Source of the DNA: Acidovorax sp.
Lineage (GTDB): Bacteria; Pseudomonadota; Gammaproteobacteria; Burkholderiales; Burkholderiaceae_C
Direction of reading: 5' to 3'
DNA: 33,246 bases
Assembly (NCBI RefSeq): GCF_022763525.1
Contig: NZ_JALEGG010000069.1
Location: 1-33,246, forward strand
Part shown: positions 17,300-25,218 of the stretch, piece after piece
Layout: the number at the start of each line of letters is the position of its first letter
Numbering within the stretch: the first letter of the stretch is position 1
Program-made: the position numbers and the translations under genes
The notes under the pieces: generated by a model
The model's database searches: none
Told to the model about the DNA's origin: nothing
The model's input: the letters and a program-made list of their open reading frames with translations, nothing else

Positions 17300-19345
17300 A
17301 TGATCACTCTCAAGAACGTAACTCTGCGACGCGGCTCCAAGGTCGTACTCGACAACGTCTCCACCACCATTAATCCTGGCGAAAACGTGGGTTTGGTAGG
17401 CCGCAATGGCGCAGGCAAGTCCAGCCTGTTTGCCTTGCTCAGCGGCAAACTCCACGAAGATGGCGGCGACTTCCACATTCCGTCGAGTTGGCGCATGGCC
17501 GAGGTGGCGCAGAACATGCCGGAAACGGACCAGTCAGCCACCAGTTTTGTGCTTGAAGGCGATACGCGCCTGGCCGAAGTTCAGCAGCGGCTGATCGACG
17601 CCGAGGCCAGTGATGACGGCATGGCCATTGCGCACGCCTATTCCGACCTGCACGACGCAGGCGCGCACGACGCAGTCGCGCGCGCGCAGGCGCTGATCCT
17701 GGGGCTGGGTTTTCGCGTGAGCGAGCTGGAGCAGCCGGTCAACAGCTTCTCGGGCGGCTGGCGCATGCGCCTGCAGCTGGCGCGTGCGCTGATGTGCCCG
17801 AGCGATCTGCTGCTGCTGGACGAGCCCACCAACCACTTGGATCTGGACGCCCTGGTGTGGCTTGAAGCTTGGCTCAAGCGCTATGCCGGAACCATGATCG
17901 TGATCAGCCACGACCGCGAATTTCTGGACGCCATCACCAACGTGACGCTGCAGATCCAAGCTGGGCAGTTGAATCGCTATGGCGGCAACTACAGCAAGTT
18001 TGAAGAACTGCGCGCCCAGCAGCTCGAACTTCAGCAAGCCAGCTATGCGAAGCAGCAGGAGAAGATGGCCCACCTGCAGAGGTTCATCGACCGCTTCAAG
18101 GCCAAAGCCAGCAAGGCCAAGCAGGCACAGAGCCGGGTCAAGCAGCTCGAACGCATGGAAAAGATCGGCCCGGTGCTGGCTGAAGCTGAGTTCACTTTCG
18201 AATTCAAGGAGCCGGCCAATCTGCCCAATCCGATGCTGGCGATTAGCGATGCATCGTTCGGTTACGTGGATGAGGACGGCAACGCCACCACCATCCTGCG
18301 TGGCGTCAACCGTTCTGTGTTGGCAGGCCAGCGCATCGGCATTCTGGGCGCCAACGGGCAAGGTAAGTCCACCCTGGTCAAGACCATTGCGCGCACTATG
18401 AGGCCGCTCTCCGGCAGCGTAACCGAAGGCAAAGGCCTGAACATCGGCTATTTTGCACAGCAGGAACTCGACGTGCTGCGCCCGGCGGAAAACCCGCTGG
18501 AACACATGATCCGGCTGGCCAAGGAACTGGGGCCCGACCTCAAGCAGCCCAGCCGCGAGCAGGACCTGCGCAGCTATCTGGGCACCTTCAACTTCACAGG
18601 TGACATGGTCAAGCAGGCGGTGGGCACCATGAGCGGCGGCGAAAAAGCCCGCCTGGTGTTGGCCATGATCGTGTGGCAGCGCCCCAACCTCCTCCTGCTG
18701 GACGAACCGACCAACCACCTGGACCTGGCCACGCGCGAGGCGCTCGCCATGGCGCTCAACGATTTCGATGGCACCGTGATGCTGGTCAGCCACGACCGCG
18801 CGCTGCTGCGTTCGGTCTGCGAGGACTTCTGGATGGTCGGCCGGGGTGTCGTGGGTCCCTTCGACGGCGACCTGGACGACTACCAGCGCTACCTCCTGGA
18901 AGAATCCAGGCGCCTGCGTGAAGAAGCACGGCTTGCCGACCAAGCCCAGCCGGTGGACGCCACGCCGCATGCTGCGGTCTCTCCCGCCGCCCCCCCTTCA
19001 CCGTCAGCCGAAAAGCCGACCTCCCCGGCTGGCTCGCCCGCCGCGACCGCTGGCGCAAGGGACGGACGGGAGCAGCGCAAGCTGGATGCCCAGGCACGGC
19101 AACAACTGGCCGAAAGGACCCGCCCCCTCAAAAAAGAGCTGGAGCAGACCGACAAGCGTTTGGGAACCCTGGGTGCCGAGCGTGCCGAACTGGAGTCCAG
19201 GCTTGCTCAACCCCTGCCTCCCGCAGAAATCGCCGACTGCGGCCGGCGCCTCAAGGCCGTGAATGACGAGGTCGCGCAACTGGAAGAACGTTGGCTGGAA
19301 ATTTCTGCTGCGCTGGAAGAAATGTCGGGAGTAGCGGCAGGATAG
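17300..19345 (+). CDS. ABC-F family ATPase, YheS type
   Basis: This soluble twin-ATPase has 681 residues and no membrane segments. The first cassette has Walker A GRNGAGKSS (about residue 35), signature FSGGWRMRLQLARAL (about 150) and Walker B LLLLDEPTNHLDL. A charged linker (QEKMAHLQRFIDRFKAKASK) of the P-site tRNA-interaction type follows. The second cassette has GANGQGKST (about 350) and MSGGEKARLVLAMI (about 444). An Ala/Pro-rich spacer then leads to a C-terminal coiled coil. ABC-F proteins bind the ribosomal E site and relieve translational stalling. The linker, length and C-terminal coiled coil best fit E. coli YheS rather than EttA or Uup, though Uup also has such a coil. The ATG is 12 bases after the terminator T-run. 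Confidence 0.9.
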   Translation: MITLKNVTLRRGSKVVLDNVSTTINPGENVGLVGRNGAGKSSLFALLSGKLHEDGGDFHIPSSWRMAEVAQNMPETDQSATSFVLEGDTRLAEVQQRLIDAEASDDGMAIAHAYSDLHDAGAHDAVARAQALILGLGFRVSELEQPVNSFSGGWRMRLQLARALMCPSDLLLLDEPTNHLDLDALVWLEAWLKRYAGTMIVISHDREFLDAITNVTLQIQAGQLNRYGGNYSKFEELRAQQLELQQASYAKQQEKMAHLQRFIDRFKAKASKAKQAQSRVKQLERMEKIGPVLAEAEFTFEFKEPANLPNPMLAISDASFGYVDEDGNATTILRGVNRSVLAGQRIGILGANGQGKSTLVKTIARTMRPLSGSVTEGKGLNIGYFAQQELDVLRPAENPLEHMIRLAKELGPDLKQPSREQDLRSYLGTFNFTGDMVKQAVGTMSGGEKARLVLAMIVWQRPNLLLLDEPTNHLDLATREALAMALNDFDGTVMLVSHDRALLRSVCEDFWMVGRGVVGPFDGDLDDYQRYLLEESRRLREEARLADQAQPVDATPHAAVSPAAPPSPSAEKPTSPAGSPAATAGARDGREQRKLDAQARQQLAERTRPLKKELEQTDKRLGTLGAERAELESRLAQPLPPAEIADCGRRLKAVNDEVAQLEERWLEISAALEEMSGVAAG

Positions 19346-19373
19346 TTTGTAAAACTACGCAACAAATGGGGCG

Positions 19374-19422
19374 TCTTTTTTGCCTCAGACGCTTATCCAG
19401 CAAGCGCCGGAAGCTCCTTTTC
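19374..19422. repeat. Dispersed palindromic repeat copy 5 (partial)
   Basis: The sequence AGACGCTTATCCAGCAAGCG is followed by CCGGAAGCTCCTTTTC. This keeps the centre and right half of the consensus, including the GCTTATCCAGCAAGCGC core, while the GATAGCTG end is lost. It sits just downstream of the ABC-F gene. Confidence 0.6.
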
Positions 19423-19537
19423 TTGAAGCAAAAAATCAAACTTTGTTAAGGGCGCATCCGGTTGCATTTTTTTGCGAAACGCTGTCAACGACCCGCACAC
19501 GGCAGGCGTTGTTGGTACATCACAGGAGTTTTCCAGT

Positions 19538-19612
19538 ATGAACACCACAGCAATCTTGTCCGCTTGGCCCGAAGACGAACGCGATCGCAAGCGCGCCCCG
19601 GTCCGCATCTGA
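19538..19612 (+). CDS. Possible 24-codon small ORF
   Basis: An ATG at 19538 is preceded by AGGAG (19524-19528) at a nine-base spacing and opens a 24-residue frame (MNTTAILSAWPEDERDRKRA, then PVRI). I recognise no function. It lies in the 513 bp stretch without an ordinary gene between the ABC-F ATPase and phaB. Downstream on the same strand come a perfect 8-bp hairpin (19682-19700) and a strong terminator (19770-19794). It could be a small protein, a leader peptide, or a chance frame. Confidence 0.3.
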   Translation: MNTTAILSAWPEDERDRKRAPVRI

Positions 19613-19681
19613 GCGGCGATCCCAGTTCGCGGGCCTTTCAACATGCTGGTCGATTGTCATCCCCGCATTCAGCCCGTCGAG

Positions 19682-19700
19682 CCATGGCAAGGTGCCATGG
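19682..19700. other. Perfect short hairpin in intergenic region
   Basis: CCATGGCA and TGCCATGG form an eight-base perfect stem with a three-base loop. It lies between the possible small ORF and the terminator at 19770, so it may be part of a structured RNA. No family is recognised. Confidence 0.4.
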
Positions 19701-19769
19701 GTTCCTCTCCCAGCAGGATCTGAGCAGGCATCCACCGAAACTGTCCTTTTCTCTTCCCAGCCCCAACGA

Positions 19770-19798
19770 AAAAGCCCCGCATCGCGGGGCTTTTTGTT
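19770..19798. terminator. Strong bidirectional terminator
   Basis: The stem AAAAGCCCCGC / GCGGGGCTTTT (19770-19780 and 19784-19794) has a three-base loop and is flanked by A and T runs on the two sides, so it can act on both strands. On the minus strand it ends phaB transcription; on the plus strand it would end any transcript of the 19.4-19.7 kb region. Confidence 0.9.
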
Positions 19799-19858
19799 GT
19801 CTGCGCCCTTGTGAATCGCCTGCGGCGACTCACGTCGGGGCAGAAGTCTTGAATCGCC

Positions 19859-20596
19859 TCAACCCATGTGCAGGCCGCCGTTGACGGAAAAGTCCGCGCC
19901 AGTCGCGTAACCGCCCTCTTCCGACGCCAGCCAAGCGATGATCGAGGCGATTTCGCTGGGTTCGCCCAGCCGCTTCACCGGCACGGTGGCCACGATCTTT
20001 TCCAGCACGTCGGGACGGATGGCCTTGACCATGTCGGTACCGATGTAGCCAGGACTCACCGTGTTGACCGTTACACCCTTCGTGGCCAGTTCCTGGGCCA
20101 ATGCCATCGAAAATCCGTGCATGCCAGCTTTGGCCGCGGAATAGTTCGTCTGGCCGGCCTGGCCCTTTTCGCCATTGACCGAGCTGATGTTGATGATGCG
20201 CCCCCAGCCCTTTTCCACCATATCGGACACGACCTGTTTGGTCACGTTGAACATGCTGTTGAGGTTGGTCTCGATCACTGCATCCCAGTCTTCGCGCGAC
20301 ATCTTGAGGAACATGCGGTCCCGCGTGATGCCTGCGTTGTTCACCAGAACGTCGATGCTGCCATGTTCCGCCTTGGTCTTGCTGAACGCTTCGACGGTGG
20401 AATCCCAGTCGCCGACATTGCCCACCGATGCGTAGAACGTGAAGCCCTGCGCCTTCTGCTCTGCCAGCCATTTGGCATGGTCACGGGTGGGGCCGCACCC
20501 TGCGATGACCTTGAAGCCCTCCTTGTGCAGGCGCTGGCAGATGGCGGTTCCGATGCCACCCATGCCTCCGGTGACGTATGCGATTTTCTGGCTCAT
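19859..20596 (-). CDS. phaB: Acetoacetyl-CoA reductase
   Basis: This 245-residue short-chain dehydrogenase closely matches PhaB of Ralstonia. It reduces acetoacetyl-CoA with NADPH to (R)-3-hydroxybutyryl-CoA, the monomer for PHB. The sequence shows the nucleotide-binding start MSQKIAYVTGGMGGIGTAIC, LVNNAGITRD, the catalytic Ser/Tyr/Lys set (ISSVNG and YSAAKAG), VSPGYIGTDMVKAIR and the terminal GADFSVNGGLHMG. The ATG at 20596 follows AAGGAGA seven bases upstream; the longer frame upstream is not coding-like. A terminator separates it from phaA upstream, so it probably has its own promoter within 20597-20800. Confidence 0.96.
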   Translation of the reverse strand: MSQKIAYVTGGMGGIGTAICQRLHKEGFKVIAGCGPTRDHAKWLAEQKAQGFTFYASVGNVGDWDSTVEAFSKTKAEHGSIDVLVNNAGITRDRMFLKMSREDWDAVIETNLNSMFNVTKQVVSDMVEKGWGRIINISSVNGEKGQAGQTNYSAAKAGMHGFSMALAQELATKGVTVNTVSPGYIGTDMVKAIRPDVLEKIVATVPVKRLGEPSEIASIIAWLASEEGGYATGADFSVNGGLHMG

Positions 20597-20800
20597 GGAA
20601 GTTCTCCTTGTTAGTGATGCGCTCAACGCCCACTCTACCCAAGAAATAGGGCATTGCCGTGAAGGAAAACACTGAACGCGTTGACTTTTTGGCGTGGCTG
20701 CATGCGCCATACGCATGAACCAGTGCCGCCTTAGCAATTCGTCACAAATTTCCCTGAAATCCTCTGCCGAAGTGCCGATCCAAACGGCCCCGCGCGCGCA

Positions 20801-20832
20801 AAAAAGGCCGCGTCAGGGCGCGGCCTTTTTTG
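20801..20832. terminator. Strong terminator between phaA and phaB
   Basis: AAAAAGGCCGCG (20801-20812) pairs with CGCGGCCTTTTT (20819-20830) over a six-base loop, with T/A runs on both ends. Located 19 bases after the phaA stop, it would end the phaA transcript before phaB. Confidence 0.9.
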
Positions 20833-20850
20833 GAGAAAAGCGCACCAGGC

Positions 20851-22029
20851 TTAGCGTTCCACCGCCAGCGATACGCCCATGCCGCCACCGATGCACAGTG
20901 CGGCCAAACCCTTCTTGGCATCGCGGCGCTGCATTTCATGCAGCAGTGTCACCAGGATGCGGCAGCCCGAGGCACCGATGGGATGGCCGATGGCGATGGC
21001 GCCACCGTTGACGTTGACCTTGGCGGGGTCGATGGCCAGCTCCTTGTTGACTGCGCAAGCCTGGGCGGCAAACGCTTCGTTCAACTCGAACAGGTCCACA
21101 TCGGCGACGTTCCAGCCCGCGCGTTGCAGCGCCTTGCGCGATGCAGGCACCGGACCCATGCCCATCGTGGCGGGGTCTAAGCCGCTGGTGCCGAATGCGG
21201 CAATGCGCGCGAGGGGCTTGAGGCCCAGGGCCGCCGCTTTCTTGGCGCTCATCACCACCACGGCGGCTGCGCCATCGTTCAGGCCCGATGCGTTGCCCGC
21301 GGTCACGCTGCCGGCCTTGTCGAACGCGGGGCGCAGGCCTGCAAGGGCTTCGGCGTTGGTCTTGCGGTTGAGGTATTCGTCGGTGTTGAAAAGGATGGGG
21401 TCACCCTTCTTCTGCGGCAGGCTCACGCCCACGATTTCATCCACGAACTTGCCGGCGTCCTGCGCGGCAGCCGCCTTTTGCTGGCTGGCCAGGGCCAGTG
21501 CGTCCTGCATGTCGCGGGTGATGCCGTACTGCTTGGCGACGTTCTCGGCGGTAATGCCCATGTGGTATTGGTTGTAGACGTCCCACAGGCCGTCGACGAT
21601 CATGGTGTCGACCAGTTTCCAGTCGCCCATGCGCTGGCCCTCGCGCGAGCCCGGCAGGACGTGGGGTGCCAGGCTCATGCTCTCCTGGCCGCCAGCCACC
21701 ACGATTTCGCTGTCGCCCCAGGCCACGGCCTGGGCTGCGAGCATGACGGCCTTGAGGCCAGAGCCGCACACGGCGTTGATCGTAAGCGCGGGAGTTTCCT
21801 TGGCAACGCCCGCTTTCATCGCGGCCTGGCGGGCTGCGTTCTGGCCCACGCCAGCAGTAAGCACCTGACCCATGATGACTTCACCGATCTGGTCAGCCGA
21901 CAGGCCGGCACGGGCGATGGCTTCGCGGATCACAATGGCGCCCAGTTCGGTCGCAGGCGTCTTGGCCAATGCTCCACCAAACTTGCCCACGGCAGTGCGG
22001 GCTGCCGAAACGATGACGATGTCTTCCAT
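20851..22029 (-). CDS. phaA: Acetyl-CoA C-acetyltransferase (beta-ketothiolase)
   Basis: PhaA condenses two acetyl-CoA to acetoacetyl-CoA, the first step of PHB synthesis. The 392-residue length is typical. The nucleophilic cysteine is in INAVCGSGLKAV (Cys89 region), with NEAFAAQA, the histidine motif GGAIAIGHPIGASG and the second cysteine in LCIGGGMGVS. The start ATEDIV-type N-terminus (MEDIVIVSAARTAVG) is standard, and AAGGAC lies just upstream. It is downstream of phaC on the same strand with a 227 bp gap, and is followed by a strong terminator. Confidence 0.95.
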   Translation of the reverse strand: MEDIVIVSAARTAVGKFGGALAKTPATELGAIVIREAIARAGLSADQIGEVIMGQVLTAGVGQNAARQAAMKAGVAKETPALTINAVCGSGLKAVMLAAQAVAWGDSEIVVAGGQESMSLAPHVLPGSREGQRMGDWKLVDTMIVDGLWDVYNQYHMGITAENVAKQYGITRDMQDALALASQQKAAAAQDAGKFVDEIVGVSLPQKKGDPILFNTDEYLNRKTNAEALAGLRPAFDKAGSVTAGNASGLNDGAAAVVVMSAKKAAALGLKPLARIAAFGTSGLDPATMGMGPVPASRKALQRAGWNVADVDLFELNEAFAAQACAVNKELAIDPAKVNVNGGAIAIGHPIGASGCRILVTLLHEMQRRDAKKGLAALCIGGGMGVSLAVER

Positions 22030-22107
22030 GGAATGTCCTTGTGGTTAGAGGTGGTGGTTGATGATTCTCGCAGCGCTGAAAGTCAGTGCGTTTACGTATC
22101 TGGGGCG

Positions 22108-22147
22108 AGCGTTTTTTGGCTGGGCCCGAAAGGCGCGCGAAAACGCT
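22108..22147. other. Inverted repeat in the phaC-phaA gap
   Basis: AGCGTTTT (22108-22115) and AAAACGCT (22140-22147) are perfect complements around a GGGCCC-containing loop. It is the clearest structure in the 227 bp between phaC and phaA. It could attenuate phaC readthrough into phaA or be part of another dispersed element. Confidence 0.35.
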
Positions 22148-22256
22148 TCGAATCTAGGCGCAAAGCAGCCAGAGCCCGGGCTATGGCGAGCTTCGCAACG
22201 ACGAGCCGAAGTGTTTTGGCGCACATGGCGGTTTGGGGCAAAAGATTCTCTGCCTC

Positions 22257-23966
22257 TCAGGCCTTTTGCTTGACGTAGCTGCCGGGCGCGGGCTCGAGCG
22301 CCTTGAATTTGGTGCCCTTGCCGTAGCCTTTGGGGGCTGGGATCTGCTTGCCCGCGTGGGTCTGGAGCCACCCGGACCAATCCGTCCACCAGCTGCCCGG
22401 GTGCTCGGTCGCGCCCTCGAGCCATTGGTCCAGCGTTGCGGGCAACTTGCCGTCCGCGCGGATCCAGTGGCTGCGCTTGCCTTTGGCGGGCGGGTTGATG
22501 ACGCCCGCGATATGGCCCGACGCCCCCATCACGAAACGCTTCTTCCCGGGCAGCACCTGGGTGGACGCATAGGCGGCCGTGATGGGCACGATATGGTCTT
22601 CGCGCGAGCCGTAGATGTACACCGGCATCTTGAGGTTGGACAGGTCCATCTTCTCGCCGCACACGGTGAGTTTTCCGGGCTTGACCAAGTTGTTCTCCAG
22701 ATAGAAATTGCGCAGGTACCACGCATAGAACGGGCCGGGCAGATTGGTGCTGTCGCTGTTCCAGTACAGCAGGTCGAACGGAGGCGGCGTCTCGCCCTTG
22801 AGGTAGTTGCCCACCACGTAGTTCCACACCAGGTCGTTCGGTCGCAGAAAGCTGAAGGTGGAGGCCAGGTCTTGTCCCTTCATGAGGCCGCCGTGACCCA
22901 TCTGCATCTCGCGGAACTTCACAAAGGCCTCGTCGATGAACACATCAAGGATGCCGGTGTCGGTAAAGTCGATCAGCGTGGTGAGGAAGGTGGCGCTGGC
23001 CACCGGTTCCTCGCCTCGCGCCGCCAGCACAGCCAGCGCATTGCTCAGGATGGTGCCGCCCACGCAGAAGCCCAGGGCGTTGATCTGCCCGGCGCCCGTG
23101 ATGCTCTGCACCACGTTGATGGCTTCGATGGCGCCGTCTTCCACGTAGTCGTCCCAGGTCTTGTGCGACAGGTCCTCGTGGGGGTTGCGCCAGCTCACCA
23201 CAAAGGTGCGGTGGCCCTGCTCCACGGCGTAGCGGATGAGCGAATTCTCGGGCTGGAGATCCAGGATGTAGAACTTGTTGATGCAGGGTGGCACCAGCAG
23301 GAACGGCCGCTCGTATACCTTGGGCGTCAGCGGCTTGTATTCGAGCAGCTGGAAGAGTTCGTTTTCGTACACCACAGCGCCTTCGGTGGTGGCCACATTG
23401 CGGCCCACCTCGAAAAGGCTTTCGTCCGTCATCGACACGTGCCCCTGCGACAGGTCGTGCAGCAGGTTCTGCATGCCTTTGGCGATGCTCTCGCCTTTGG
23501 TCTCGATGGCTTTCTTCTGCGCTTCGGCATTGAAGGCCAGGAAGTTGCTGGGCGCCATGGCCGCCATCCACTGCTCTACGCCAAAGCGGATGCGGGCCTT
23601 TGTCTTCTCGTCGGCTTCGACTGCGTCGGCCAGGCCCATCAGCGTGCGGGCATTGAGCAGGTATGCCGCCGCGGAAAACGCCGCCACCGGGTTCCTGCTC
23701 CACCCTTCGCCGGAAAAACGCTTGTCCTTGACCTGTGGCGCCCCCTGAAGGCCCTGGGTCCACAATTCCTGGGCTTCCTTGATGTATTGCTGCTGCAATG
23801 CCTGCAACTTGGCGGGCGAGAACTGCACTGCAGGGGGCATAGTGGTTGCGGAAGCCTGCTTGCCCAGGTCTAGCTTTTGGAATGACTGCAGCGCCTGTGC
23901 CCAGCTTTGTCCGAAAATCTGCTGGAACTGCTGGGCGCTCTCGGCCCAGGGTGAATCAGAATTCAT
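22257..23966 (-). CDS. phaC: Class I polyhydroxyalkanoate synthase
   Basis: This 569-residue enzyme polymerises (R)-3-hydroxyacyl-CoA on the granule surface. The lipase-like box is GFCVGG with the catalytic Cys301 in place of serine. The aspartate region is YIYGSREDHIVP and the histidine region is GASGHIAGVINPP. The N-terminal PHA synthase domain (WTQGLQG, RFSGEGWSRNPVAAF) and C-terminal WWTDWSGWL are standard for class I enzymes, which need no PhaE or PhaR subunit. The ATG at 23966 is preceded by AGGAAAG. phaA and phaB follow on the same strand. It is divergent from a small membrane protein gene. Confidence 0.96.
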   Translation of the reverse strand: MNSDSPWAESAQQFQQIFGQSWAQALQSFQKLDLGKQASATTMPPAVQFSPAKLQALQQQYIKEAQELWTQGLQGAPQVKDKRFSGEGWSRNPVAAFSAAAYLLNARTLMGLADAVEADEKTKARIRFGVEQWMAAMAPSNFLAFNAEAQKKAIETKGESIAKGMQNLLHDLSQGHVSMTDESLFEVGRNVATTEGAVVYENELFQLLEYKPLTPKVYERPFLLVPPCINKFYILDLQPENSLIRYAVEQGHRTFVVSWRNPHEDLSHKTWDDYVEDGAIEAINVVQSITGAGQINALGFCVGGTILSNALAVLAARGEEPVASATFLTTLIDFTDTGILDVFIDEAFVKFREMQMGHGGLMKGQDLASTFSFLRPNDLVWNYVVGNYLKGETPPPFDLLYWNSDSTNLPGPFYAWYLRNFYLENNLVKPGKLTVCGEKMDLSNLKMPVYIYGSREDHIVPITAAYASTQVLPGKKRFVMGASGHIAGVINPPAKGKRSHWIRADGKLPATLDQWLEGATEHPGSWWTDWSGWLQTHAGKQIPAPKGYGKGTKFKALEPAPGSYVKQKA

Positions 23967-24032
23967 GCTCTTTCCTCAGTGGTGGGCTGCTTGCGGGTCG
24001 CCATGCTGCTGGCATTTCTTCATGGGTTCATT

Positions 24033-24059
24033 GTTGCCGACGCCGTGCAGTGTGGCAAC
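24033..24059. promoter_or_regulatory. Inverted repeat upstream of phaC
   Basis: GTTGCC (24033-24038) and GGCAAC (24054-24059) are perfect arms around GACGCCGTGCAGTGT, in the 121 bp between divergent phaC and the small membrane protein gene. A further TTGCAAC follows at about 24070. Such TTGC/GCAA clusters resemble reported promoter repeats of PHA genes in related bacteria. Regulator binding is inference. Confidence 0.4.
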
Positions 24060-24087
24060 GCAACCGCGCTTGCAACGAACAAAACCA

Positions 24088-24408
24088 ATGTACCTCATCG
24101 TCATCGCCTGGACCTACGTGACCCTCATGATGGCCGTGGCGGAAGCCACCAGCCCGACAGGCAGCCTTCTGGGCGCCATCATCACGTTTGCACTGTATGG
24201 CGTACTGCCCATGGGCATTCTGGTGTACATCCTGGGTACGCCATCGCGCAAGCGGGCGATCAAGGCGCGCGAAGCGGCTGAGCAGGCGGCCTACGATGCG
24301 CAGCAGGCCGCTGCGGCGCGGACGATGTCAGCCGATCCAGACGCAGGCGGCAAACCGCCCGCTGCCGCCGAGGGTGCTGGCGTCTCGGCGGTGCGAAAAG
24401 AACCGTGA
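24088..24408 (+). CDS. Small two-helix membrane protein, function unknown
   Basis: This 106-residue protein has two hydrophobic segments (about residues 2-18, YLIVIAWTYVTLMMAVA, and 29-49, LGAIITFALYGVLPMGILVYI). A charged Ala-rich helix follows (RKRAIKAREAAEQAAYDAQQ), then a low-complexity tail. I do not recognise a named family. It is divergent from phaC and so could share its regulatory region. Its last 81 bases overlap the 3' end of pgeF on the other strand; the overlap falls in its low-complexity tail. The ATG at 24088 fits the first hydrophobic segment; the longer upstream frame runs into phaC and is unlikely. Confidence 0.75.
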   Translation: MYLIVIAWTYVTLMMAVAEATSPTGSLLGAIITFALYGVLPMGILVYILGTPSRKRAIKAREAAEQAAYDAQQAAAARTMSADPDAGGKPPAAAEGAGVSAVRKEP

Positions 24409-25218
24409 CCCATTGGTGGCCGTGCACCACGGCTGCGTGCTGTCGTTGCCATGCACCTGGGTGATGCCCATCGCCCCCAGCCGCCGCCGGGCCAAGCCCG
24501 CCAGATCGCACAGGAATTTCCCGGCTACGTGCTCGTGGGGCGCAAAGCAGGAGGCGGCGGCCGGGTCTGCGCCACAGAAGGCGTCGCGGACCTCGGCACC
24601 CACCTCAAACGCCTGCGGGCCGATGCAGGGCCCCAGCCAGACCACCGTATCCTGCGCCACTGCGTGCCGGGCGGCTTCTTCCTGTCGATGATTTGCTCCT
24701 GATTTGATAGCTTTCTGCGCTTGCGTATCAAGCGCTAGAGCCTGAAAACTATCAAAAGCTGCCTCCAGCACGCCCCGCCCTTGTGCACCGGCCAGCCCGC
24801 GCCAGCCGGCATGGGCTGCACCCACTACCCGGCCGCTGTGGTGCGCGAAGAGCACGGGCAGACAATCGGCGACCATGATGGTGCAGGCCACGCCCGGCTC
24901 CGTCGCCACGCAGGCATCGGCCTCGGTGCCATCCGGCGCGTTCTGCGCCAAATGCACCACCCCGTCGGCATGCACCTGGCTCAGGAAGACAGGACGCACG
25001 CTCGACCCGGCGCCCACCAGGGCCGATTGAAGCCGCTGGCGGTTGGTGCGAACTGCGGTGGGATCGTCTCCTACGTGGTTTCCCAGGTTCAAGCTGTCGA
25101 AAGGCGGCGCGCTGACGCCCCCGGCGCGGGTCGTGCACAGCGCATGCACGCCTGGCGGCGCGGGCCAGTCGGGAACCAACCAGTCCGGGTCGGGCAACGC
25201 GCTGCGCGATGCGCTCAT
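24328..25218 (-). CDS. pgeF: Peptidoglycan editing factor PgeF (laccase-domain, YfiH family)
   Basis: The YfiH/PgeF family of Cys/His metal-site proteins removes wrongly incorporated residues from peptidoglycan precursors and was formerly called a polyphenol oxidase. The metal ligands are visible as SQVHADG, ADCLPVLF and AAHAGWRG. GPCIGPQAFEVGAEVRDAF and the C-terminal RDAS...GRFAACVWIG are standard. At 296 residues it is longer than E. coli YfiH (about 243). Much of the excess is an insertion after GVLEAA (FQALALDTQAQKAIKSGANH, then RQEEA), which coincides with a copy of the dispersed repeat. The ATG at 25218 overlaps the maiA stop by one base (TGATG), indicating an operon. Confidence 0.9.
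   Translation of the reverse strand: MSASRSALPDPDWLVPDWPAPPGVHALCTTRAGGVSAPPFDSLNLGNHVGDDPTAVRTNRQRLQSALVGAGSSVRPVFLSQVHADGVVHLAQNAPDGTEADACVATEPGVACTIMVADCLPVLFAHHSGRVVGAAHAGWRGLAGAQGRGVLEAAFDSFQALALDTQAQKAIKSGANHRQEEAARHAVAQDTVVWLGPCIGPQAFEVGAEVRDAFCGADPAAASCFAPHEHVAGKFLCDLAGLARRRLGAMGITQVHGNDSTQPWCTATNGSRFFSHRRDASTLGGSGRFAACVWIG
24702..24750. repeat. Dispersed palindromic repeat copy 6, inside pgeF
   Basis: This copy reads TTTGATAGCTTTCT, GCGCTTGCGTATCAAGCGC, TAGAGCCTGAAAA, with a perfect seven-base stem GCGCTTG / CAAGCGC around a five-base loop. It lies wholly within pgeF and is translated in frame on the minus strand. Confidence 0.88.
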
